DNA of 39,075 nucleotides from Alphaproteobacteria bacterium (GTDB lineage: Bacteria; Pseudomonadota; Alphaproteobacteria; Micropepsales; Micropepsaceae), in the NCBI GenBank assembly GCA_020852655.1, contig JADZAI010000093.1, positions 1 through 39,075 on the forward strand, read 5' to 3'. Below the pieces are notes generated by a model. The model saw only the letters and a program-made list of their open reading frames with translations, was not told the origin of the DNA and made no database searches. This document shows, in pieces, positions 8,942 through 15,520 of this stretch (positions within the stretch are counted from its first letter, which is position 1; every line of letters starts with the position of its first letter). The translations under genes and the position numbers were made by a program.

Positions 8942-10069
8942 TTAGACGCCCGACCCGAGGCGCGCGAGCAGGCTTGCGCTCTGCGCCGCGCCGTCGAGCT
9001 GCAACAGGGACGGGTCCGGCGGAGGCGCCGCCAGTGCTGCCGTGCAGGCCTCGGCCAGGGCAGCGGCGGAAAGCCGTTCCTCCGGCAGATGCTGCACCAG
9101 CCGGGCCGCAGCAAAATGCTGCGCCCGGAGGGCCTGTTCCGGCTCGCCCTCCGGCGCGAAGGGCACGACGACGGTTCGCGTCGCCGCCGCAACGCTCTCG
9201 ATGACGGTGTTGTAGCCGCCGCGCGATATCGCCAGCCGCGCCGCCGTCAGACGGAACGGCAGGTCTTCGGCATGGCCGAGGACCGTGACGCCGGGCAGGC
9301 GGGCGTCGCGCAACACGGCGGGCAGGTCCTCCGGCGCGAGCGGCCCGGCGATGAAGGTCCAGGGCTCGTCGGCCAGCAGTCCGGTCATCCGTGCGTCCAG
9401 CGCCGCGCCGAGCAGCGCCGCGGAGTCGCCGCCGCCGCCGCCGGTCACCACGACGCCGCGCCGCTCGCCCGCCATCGGCGGCACGGCATCGACGACATAG
9501 CCGCTCATCAGCGTCGGCACCGGAATCTCGCCTGGCCACACGTCCTGAAGCCCGACGACGGCCGGATCGCCATGCACCAGCACGGCATCATAATGCTGAT
9601 GCAGCCGCGCGGCGCATTCGTCCAGCCGGCGCGGATCGGCCGGCGCGGTGGGCAGGTCGCGGATGCTCGAAACGATCGTCATGCCGCGTTCTTTTGCTGC
9701 GCCGACGAGGTGCAGCAATTCCCGGGCAAGCTTGCGGCGGCCGAAGGGGAAGGTCTCGGTGACCAGTACATCCCATCGCCCGCCCGCCAGCGTCGCGTCG
9801 ATCAGCCGCCGCCGTTCGTCCCAGAGATCGCCGCTGACCGCCGCGCCTTCGGTATCGACGAGCCGCGCATAGGTCGGATCCGGGGCGCGGATGACCGGCA
9901 GCGCGACGACCGCGACGCCGTCCTGTGCGCGGCCCGACACCGGCTTGTTGCCGGCGATGATGGTGGCGGCGCCGCCGGCGTCGACCACGGCATTGGCGAT
10001 CGCCGCCGTGCGCGTGAAATGCCCGACGCCCCAAAGATGGTTCACATGGAAGAGCGCGCGCACGCTCAC
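8942..10069 (-). CDS. MurG/GT28-like glycosyltransferase family protein
   Basis: A 375-residue protein with a two-domain GT-B pattern. The N-terminus FHVNHLWGVGHFTRT has the Gly-His-type loop of this fold. The C-terminal half shows a glycine-rich loop (VVTGGGGGDSA) and the donor-site motif SRGGYNTVIE, which MurG and COG4671 proteins share. It is the fifth gene of the unit. The GTG start overlaps the stop of the phosphatase gene (GTGA), which settles the start. It resembles the first gene of the unit (end 14148), and the two may be distant paralogues. Donor and acceptor are unknown. Confidence 0.85.
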   Translation of the reverse strand: MSVRALFHVNHLWGVGHFTRTAAIANAVVDAGGAATIIAGNKPVSGRAQDGVAVVALPVIRAPDPTYARLVDTEGAAVSGDLWDERRRLIDATLAGGRWDVLVTETFPFGRRKLARELLHLVGAAKERGMTIVSSIRDLPTAPADPRRLDECAARLHQHYDAVLVHGDPAVVGLQDVWPGEIPVPTLMSGYVVDAVPPMAGERRGVVVTGGGGGDSAALLGAALDARMTGLLADEPWTFIAGPLAPEDLPAVLRDARLPGVTVLGHAEDLPFRLTAARLAISRGGYNTVIESVAAATRTVVVPFAPEGEPEQALRAQHFAAARLVQHLPEERLSAAALAEACTAALAAPPPDPSLLQLDGAAQSASLLARLGSGV

Positions 10070-10653
10070 GACCGGGACTCCAGCGCAACATTGGCTTCGC
10101 GCAAGGAGAGGCTCCCGTCGGCGGCGATGTCAAACAGATGCAGCGCGCGCCAGGCGAGCTTGACCGGTGCCTTGTCCGCCATGTCCCAGCCGGTCGCGAG
10201 GCTGAGCGCGGCGCGGATGACGCCCTTGTGCGTGACGCCGACGACCGGTGCCGTCGCCGTCGCCAGTTCGGCGAAGAGATCGCGCAGGCGGGCCTGAACG
10301 TCGCGCGGGCTTTCGCCGCCGGGCGGGCGGAGGTCGAGCCCGCCCCGGCCGCGGCCCGTCATGTGTGCGGCGAAAGGCCGGTAGGCGGTCACCGGTAGGC
10401 CTTCCCAGGCGCCCCAATCCGTCTCGATCAGGCGCGGTTCGGGGCGGGCCGGTCCATGCAGCAGCGCCGCCGTCTGCTGCGCGCGGCCGAGCGGACTGGC
10501 GATCCAGGCCGCGCCGCTCAGCCGGGCGGGCACGCTGAGGGCGCGCAACTCGGCGATGCCGGCGGCGGAGAGGCCGATATCGGCGCGACCCTGCGTGCGG
10601 CCCTCGGTGTTCCAGGACGTCGTGCCGTGGCGGAGGAGCGCGAGCAGCGTCAT
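10066..10653 (-). CDS. Histidine phosphatase (phosphoglycerate-mutase-like) family protein
   Basis: A 195-residue cytosolic protein of the branch containing GpmB, CobC and sugar-phosphate phosphatases. It has the phospho-acceptor motif LLRHGTTSWN at residues 6-15 (His 9), the acidic segment IETDWGAWEG and the second catalytic His in GVTHKGVI. It overlaps both neighbours (ATGA upstream, GTGA downstream), so it is made together with the glycosyltransferases. In that setting it may dephosphorylate a sugar or lipid intermediate (inference). A cobalamin role is unlikely, since no cob gene is nearby. Confidence 0.88.
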   Translation of the reverse strand: MTLLALLRHGTTSWNTEGRTQGRADIGLSAAGIAELRALSVPARLSGAAWIASPLGRAQQTAALLHGPARPEPRLIETDWGAWEGLPVTAYRPFAAHMTGRGRGGLDLRPPGGESPRDVQARLRDLFAELATATAPVVGVTHKGVIRAALSLATGWDMADKAPVKLAWRALHLFDIAADGSLSLREANVALESRS

Positions 10654-11741
10654 GGCGCCAGCCTGGCCAGCACCGGCCGCAGATGCGCCGCCGCTTGTGC
10701 TACCGTCCGTTCGGCGGAGACGAACTCCCGCGCCACCTCGCCCATGGTCTCGCGGGTCTGCGGGTTGGCGAGCAGGATGCGCAGCGATTGCGCGAGCCCG
10801 TCGGGATCGCCGGCCTCGCTCAGAAGCCCGCCACGGCCCTGTTCGACCACCGCCGGCACGCCATGCGTTGCGCAGGCGACGACCGGCAGGCCCGATGCCT
10901 GCGCCTCCAGATATGAGAGCCCATAGGCCTCGCGCAGGCCGGGCCAGAGATAGAGGCTGGCCCGGCCATAGACATCCGGCATCGCCGTCGCCGGAAAGGC
11001 ACCGGCGAAGACGACGCGATCCCTGGGAAAGCTGGCGAAGCTTGCTTCCGCCTCGGCCCGGCCCGGTCCGTCGCCGGCCACGAGATAGATCCAGCGCAGG
11101 TCGGCGATGCGCGCCAGGGCCGCCGCGATCAGCGGGAAATTCGCAAGCTTCTTGCCCGGCCGCAGCATCGCGACCGACAGGATGACCGGCGTCAGGCCCG
11201 CCTTGCGGCGGACCGCCGCGAAGGGCCGGGCGTCGATGAAGGGCGGCAGGCGGTGTAGCCGCTCCGGCGGCACGACGGCGCCGAGGCCGGCGGCGTCATG
11301 TGCCGTCATCGCGAACACCGCATCGGCGCGCTCGAGTGCCGCCTTCGCCGCGGCATGGGGGGCAGCAAAGGCGCCGTTCGCGCGCTTCGCGGCATAGCTC
11401 GCCTCGACGATCACGTAGGGAATGCCGAGCGTCGCTGCGACCGCCGGCCCCAGTAGGTCGGGCGATTTGTAGTAGCTCAGATAGGTCACCCACAGCGCCG
11501 GCGGCGCCGAGCGATGCTGCGCGATCAGCCGCTCCGCTTCGGCGGCGCCGGCGGCCGCGATCGCCGCCTGGGCCGCGCCGTCGCCGCTGCCGTCATAGCT
11601 GCGGAAGGCCGATGCCGGTTCCACCGCGAATCCGTCGGCCTCCAGCGCGCGCGACAGCAGCCCGGCCATCGCGCGGTCGCCGGAGGGCTGCGCGCCCGGC
11701 TGCGGCGGGTTCATAGGGCAATAGATGAGGGCGCGTTTCAT
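10650..11741 (-). CDS. GT4-like glycosyltransferase
   Basis: A 363-residue GT-B protein. The N-terminal domain starts MKRALIYCPMNPPQPGAQPSGDR; the C-terminal domain has SVAMLRPGKKLANFPLI, the VAGDGPGR loop and the donor-site EX7E region GLREAYGLSYLEAQASGLP. These are the marks of GT4 (glycosyltransferase group 1) enzymes. The ATG at 11741 overlaps the stop of the previous gene (ATGA), which fixes the start well inside a longer open frame. It probably adds a sugar to a lipid- or protein-linked acceptor at the cytosolic face of the membrane; specificity cannot be read. Confidence 0.87.
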   Translation of the reverse strand: MKRALIYCPMNPPQPGAQPSGDRAMAGLLSRALEADGFAVEPASAFRSYDGSGDGAAQAAIAAAGAAEAERLIAQHRSAPPALWVTYLSYYKSPDLLGPAVAATLGIPYVIVEASYAAKRANGAFAAPHAAAKAALERADAVFAMTAHDAAGLGAVVPPERLHRLPPFIDARPFAAVRRKAGLTPVILSVAMLRPGKKLANFPLIAAALARIADLRWIYLVAGDGPGRAEAEASFASFPRDRVVFAGAFPATAMPDVYGRASLYLWPGLREAYGLSYLEAQASGLPVVACATHGVPAVVEQGRGGLLSEAGDPDGLAQSLRILLANPQTRETMGEVAREFVSAERTVAQAAAHLRPVLARLAP

Positions 11742-12964
11742 GCCGCCCCGAGATGCATCCGGAGCAATTCGGCGATGGCGTCGGCGCCGGGCGTCGCCGA
11801 AAAATCCTGCTCCACCCGCAACCGCCCCGCGGCGCCGAGAGCGGCGCGTGTCTCCGGCTCGCGGATCAGCCGGCCGAGCGCGGCGGCGATGGCCGTCGGC
11901 TGCTGCGGAGGGCAAAGCAGCCCGTTCAGCCCGTCCTCGATCAACTCACCGACTCCGCCGACATCGGTGGCGACGACCGGCAGCGACTGGCTCTGCGCCT
12001 CGACCAGCACATTGGGCAGGCCATCGCGGTCGCCGTCGGCGGCGACATGCGGCGTCAGCGCGAAGATGTCGGCCTCCATCATGGCATGCCGGACGGTGTC
12101 CTCGTTCTGCGCGCCCATCCAGGTGACGCGCGGTGTCACGCCGAACTCGGCCGCGCGGACCTGCAATTCGCCGCGCAACGGCCCGCCGCCGATATGGGCA
12201 AAGCGCCAGTGCAGCCCGAGCGGCAGCAGCGACAGCGCCTCCAGCAACGTCGCATAGCCCTTTTTCTCGACCGCCCGGCCGACCGACAGGATGACGACGG
12301 GGTTGTCCGCGTCCGTGCCCTTCTTCAGCCGGCGCAGCGGCACTTCGGGCCAGTCGTGGAGGTCGAGCCCGTGCCGGTTCAGCGTCAGCCGCGACCGGTC
12401 CGGCGCCAGCCCCGCGAGCCGCGCGAGGCCGTCGTCGGTGCAGGTCGTGACGAAACGCGCCTCGCCGAGCTTGCCCGCAAGGTCCCAGTCGGCCGTCGTC
12501 CAGATGTCGCGCGCATGGGCGGAGGCGCCGAACGGCAGGCCGCGCAGCGCGGCCCCATAGCGCGCGACCGAGCCCGGCGTGTGGATGAAATGGGCGTAGA
12601 GCCCGGTCGTCTCCGGCGGCAGCTCGGCCGCCAGCACCAGTGCCTGGCCGAAGCGGCGGATGCGATTGCGGCTGCGGTCGCGGCGCCAGTCGGCATCGAA
12701 CAGCGCCTTCGCCTTCGCATAGCCCGGCGTCCGGCGCAGCCTGCGCCAGGCGCGCCACACCCGCAGCGGCTCCTGGTGCAGATACTCGGGCAGATAGGCG
12801 ACCGGCGCGCGCACGGCGTCATGGACGTCATGCCGCTTCCGGTCGGTCGGATGGCGCAGTGACCAGAGGCTTAAGGCCAGCCCGCGCGCCTCCAGCGCCT
12901 CGATCTCGCGTGCGATAAAGGTCTCGGAGAGCCGCGGCCAGCCCTTCACGATCACCGCGATCAT
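11738..12964 (-). CDS. GT4-like glycosyltransferase (WcaL/exopolysaccharide type)
   Basis: A 408-residue GT-B protein. The opening MIAVIVKGWPRLSETFIARE, with the SETF motif, is typical of colanic-acid/exopolysaccharide GT4 enzymes. The C-terminal domain has ILSVGRAVEKKGYATLLEAL, the HIGGGPLRGEL loop and the donor-site DGLPNVLVEAQSQSLPVVAT. I start it at the ATG at 12964, which overlaps the preceding stop (ATGA). The open frame runs further upstream, but that part is low-complexity Arg/Ala-rich antisense-like sequence. Second gene of the unit. Confidence 0.9.
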   Translation of the reverse strand: MIAVIVKGWPRLSETFIAREIEALEARGLALSLWSLRHPTDRKRHDVHDAVRAPVAYLPEYLHQEPLRVWRAWRRLRRTPGYAKAKALFDADWRRDRSRNRIRRFGQALVLAAELPPETTGLYAHFIHTPGSVARYGAALRGLPFGASAHARDIWTTADWDLAGKLGEARFVTTCTDDGLARLAGLAPDRSRLTLNRHGLDLHDWPEVPLRRLKKGTDADNPVVILSVGRAVEKKGYATLLEALSLLPLGLHWRFAHIGGGPLRGELQVRAAEFGVTPRVTWMGAQNEDTVRHAMMEADIFALTPHVAADGDRDGLPNVLVEAQSQSLPVVATDVGGVGELIEDGLNGLLCPPQQPTAIAAALGRLIREPETRAALGAAGRLRVEQDFSATPGADAIAELLRMHLGAA

Positions 12965-14148
12965 CGCGTCAGCCAGCGCTGCGAGAGGCGCACGACCTCG
13001 TCGAGCCCGGCCATCATGCCGGGCGCGAGATGGGCCGAGGGCTTCGGCTGCGTGGCGAGGCCGCGGATCGCCGACGCCATTGCCGCGGGATCGCGGGCGC
13101 GGCCGTGCTCGGCCGGGTCCTCCAGCATCCACACAAGGCCCATGTCCTGCGCGCGCTTCGCCCGGATCCACTGCTCGCGGCGGGGCTTCTCGCGCGGCAC
13201 GATCACCGCCGGCTTGTCGAAAGAAAGAATTTCGCAAAACGTGTTGTAGCCGCCCATCGCGACGACACCGGCGGCACGGTCGACGATGCGTTCCATCTCG
13301 GCATCGAAGACCGTCGCCGTCACCGCTGGCAGTCCCGCGGCTCGGCCGAGGAAGGTTTCCTGCGCCGCCGGCTCCATGAACGGCCCGAGCACGAACAGCG
13401 CCGGCGGCAATTCCGCGCCAAAGCGCTCATAGGCCGTTAGCGCCCAGTCGATCAGCCCGTCGCCGTCGCCGCCGCCGCCCGTCGTCACCAGCACGAAGGG
13501 ACGGTCGGGCAGGGAGGCGCGCATCGGCGACCCGCCGGTCGGCAGCTCGCGGCGCAAATAACCGGTGTAGCGCGTCTTCTCGCGCAACCCGTCGGCGAGG
13601 CTGATGCCCTGGAGCGGGTCGTAGACATCTTCGACGCCGTAAATCCAGATCTCGTCGTAGAGCTCCGACAGGGCGGGCGCGACGCCCTTGCGGTTCCACT
13701 CCTGGTCCAGCGCCTCGGCGTCGTCGAGCACGTCGCGCAGGCCCAGCGCCAGCCGGGCGCCGCGCTCCTTCAGCGCGCGCAGCGTCTGGGTCAGCTCGCC
13801 GCGCAAGCCAAGCGGCTCCTTGTCGACGATCACCAGGTCTGGCCGGAAGGCGAGCGCCGCCTGTTCGATGATCTCGGCCCTCAGGTGAAACACGTCCACC
13901 GCTTCGGCCGGCAGCTTCAGCGGCACATAGGCGCCGTTCTTCAGCTTGATGATGCCGGGGACGCGGACGAAATCGACCCGCGTCGGGAATTCGAACGCCC
14001 CGATGATGGGCGAGCCGGAGACGATCAGCACCGACAGGTCCGGGCGCGCCGCCGTCAGCGCCCCGCCCAGCGCCCGGCAACGGCGAAGATGGCCGAGCCC
14101 GAAACTGTCGTGGCTGTAGATAAGGACGCGCGCGGGCGCAGAAGTCAC
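12961..14148 (-). CDS. COG4671-type predicted glycosyltransferase
   Basis: A 395-residue protein, first gene of the nine-gene unit. YSHDSFGLGHLRR near the N-terminus and MGGYNTFCEILSFDKPAVIV near the C-terminus are the marks of the MurG-like predicted glycosyltransferases of COG4671. A glycine-rich loop VLVTTGGGGDGDGL lies between them. The GTG at 14148 has GGAG 12 bases upstream. No biochemical role is established for this family as far as I know. Its place at the head of a run of glycosyltransferases suggests that it adds an early sugar. Confidence 0.85.
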   Translation of the reverse strand: MTSAPARVLIYSHDSFGLGHLRRCRALGGALTAARPDLSVLIVSGSPIIGAFEFPTRVDFVRVPGIIKLKNGAYVPLKLPAEAVDVFHLRAEIIEQAALAFRPDLVIVDKEPLGLRGELTQTLRALKERGARLALGLRDVLDDAEALDQEWNRKGVAPALSELYDEIWIYGVEDVYDPLQGISLADGLREKTRYTGYLRRELPTGGSPMRASLPDRPFVLVTTGGGGDGDGLIDWALTAYERFGAELPPALFVLGPFMEPAAQETFLGRAAGLPAVTATVFDAEMERIVDRAAGVVAMGGYNTFCEILSFDKPAVIVPREKPRREQWIRAKRAQDMGLVWMLEDPAEHGRARDPAAMASAIRGLATQPKPSAHLAPGMMAGLDEVVRLSQRWLTR

Positions 14149-14455
14149 TCAGGCGGCTCCGGATTGAGAGGCGGATTCAGCAGGTCGGCGCGTACGGGCG
14201 ACTATTCTAGAGAAACAGCGGGTTTGCCAGCAAATGCCTTCGGGAGCGTGCCAATAGCGCGGCTTGCGATCTGCCGCTCTGGCATGGATCCCCCGGGCGC
14301 GACGCCTGGCGGCGGCGCGCTGGAAGAGGACAACCTTTTTGTATCCCAACCAAACCTGTCATCCTCCGACGGCCCGCAGGCCGATCGGGGCTGATCGGGG
14401 GAACCATGCCTGAGCCTTTCCGCGTGGCGCACGCTTGCAGGACGAAGGACCAAGC
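14149..14455. other. 307-bp intergenic region upstream of the nine-gene unit
   Basis: No convincing gene. On the minus strand a sigma70-like pair can be seen (listed separately). Near 14382-14401 there is a short direct repeat of GATCGGGG. A weak GGCC-CGCA-GGCC hairpin near 14370 could be part of a terminator for the hydrolase gene, but it has no T-run. Confidence 0.5.
14204..14233 (-). promoter_or_regulatory. Candidate promoter for the nine-gene unit
   Basis: On the minus strand TTGCTG (14233-14228), an 18-base spacer and TAGAAT (14209-14204; 5 of 6 match to the -10 consensus) lie about 56 bases before the GTG at 14148. The patch is more AT-rich than its surroundings. The -35 box is weak. 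Confidence 0.35.
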
Positions 14456-15409
14456 TCACAGCCCTTCAAGAAACCTTTCGAGCGCTGCGTTGGTTTCCGC
14501 CGGGGCTTCCTGCTGCACCCAGTGGCCGACGCCGTCGATGATGGTCGAGCCGCGAAAGTCGGTGCAGGCGGCGCCGGGGTCGGCATAGAGGTCCATGCCG
14601 GGGATGAAGGCGCGGACGGCGTCGCGCGCGCCGGCGATGAAGCAGGCGGGCTGCGTCACCGGCTTGCCGACGACGTCCTTCAGCTCTGCCGGGTCCAGAA
14701 GCTGGGCGCGGTAGCGGTTGATGGGGCCGCGGAAGCCGCCCTTGGCGAAGGCCTCGGTGTAGACGTCCATGTCGGCGTCGCTCATCCAGGCGGGGTAGGG
14801 CTGGGGGTCTTCCATGCCGTCGAGCAGCTTCGCGTCGACCGGCTTGTGAGCGATCCAGTGGTTCAGCGGCGCGCCGCCCGACAGCGCGAAATAGACCTTG
14901 CGCAGCGCAGTGCGCGGATCGGCCTCGAGCTCGGCCTCGGCCACGCCCTCGGCCTGGAAATAGGTCTGATAGAAGAAGCGGTCGCCGTAGACCATCTTCG
15001 CGATGTCGGTGAAGGGCGTGTCCGCCGGCGGCATATACGGGACGCTGAGGCCGGCGACAGCGGTGATGCGGTCCGGGTGCAGCACGCTCGACGTCCAGAC
15101 GATCGGCGCGCCCCAGTCATGGCCGAAAAGGATGGCCTTTCCGCCGCCCAGCGCATCCGCGACCGCCGCGACGTCCGAGGCGAGGTTGCGCAGCGTATAG
15201 GCGCCGATCTCGTGCGGCTTGGAACTGCCGCCATAGCCGCGCACATCCATCGCCGCGACCGTGTAGCCGCGCCGGCTGAAATGGCTGATCTGGTGCCGCC
15301 AGGAATACCAGAGCTCCGGCCAGCCATGCACGCACAGGATCAGCGGCCCCGACCCGGCGATGGCGACGTTGAGGGCGATGTCGCCGTTCCTGACGGTGGT
15401 GAAGTCCAT
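14456..15409 (-). CDS. Epoxide-hydrolase-like alpha/beta hydrolase
   Basis: A 317-residue cytosolic alpha/beta hydrolase, normal length for soluble epoxide hydrolases. The oxyanion segment is VHGWPELW (His 28-Gly-Trp-Pro 31). The nucleophile elbow GHDWG (96-100) carries Asp 98 instead of Ser, as in epoxide hydrolases and haloalkane dehalogenases. The acid residue is probably Asp 263 (GARDAV) and the base His 296 (GVGHWVQQE). The chosen ATG at 15409 has GGAGG 6 bases upstream; a longer in-frame start 24 bases earlier has no such site. It is divergent from the degenerate ABC gene and may serve detoxification or catabolism. Confidence 0.9.
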   Translation of the reverse strand: MDFTTVRNGDIALNVAIAGSGPLILCVHGWPELWYSWRHQISHFSRRGYTVAAMDVRGYGGSSKPHEIGAYTLRNLASDVAAVADALGGGKAILFGHDWGAPIVWTSSVLHPDRITAVAGLSVPYMPPADTPFTDIAKMVYGDRFFYQTYFQAEGVAEAELEADPRTALRKVYFALSGGAPLNHWIAHKPVDAKLLDGMEDPQPYPAWMSDADMDVYTEAFAKGGFRGPINRYRAQLLDPAELKDVVGKPVTQPACFIAGARDAVRAFIPGMDLYADPGAACTDFRGSTIIDGVGHWVQQEAPAETNAALERFLEGL

Positions 15410-15520
15410 GCGCCCCTCCCTTGGGTTCCCCAAGGCATACGGCAGCGGCGTCCCTTGCGCGAGGGGCCGTGACGGCTGCGGCTTGCGGGGCTTGCGGGTT
15501 TCCGCCTATTGCGGACGGGG

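Noticed and set aside
6881..10297. An 1138-residue open frame on the plus strand
   Set aside because: It lies opposite the ATPase and MurG-like genes, has low-complexity Arg/Ala/Gly sequence and repeated mirror patterns of the two ATPase domains. No ribosome site or motif.
12965..13237. N-terminal extension of the second glycosyltransferase
   Set aside because: The added 91 residues are Arg/Ala/Gly-rich and lie inside the upstream glycosyltransferase gene. The ATG at 12964 starts the conserved domain.
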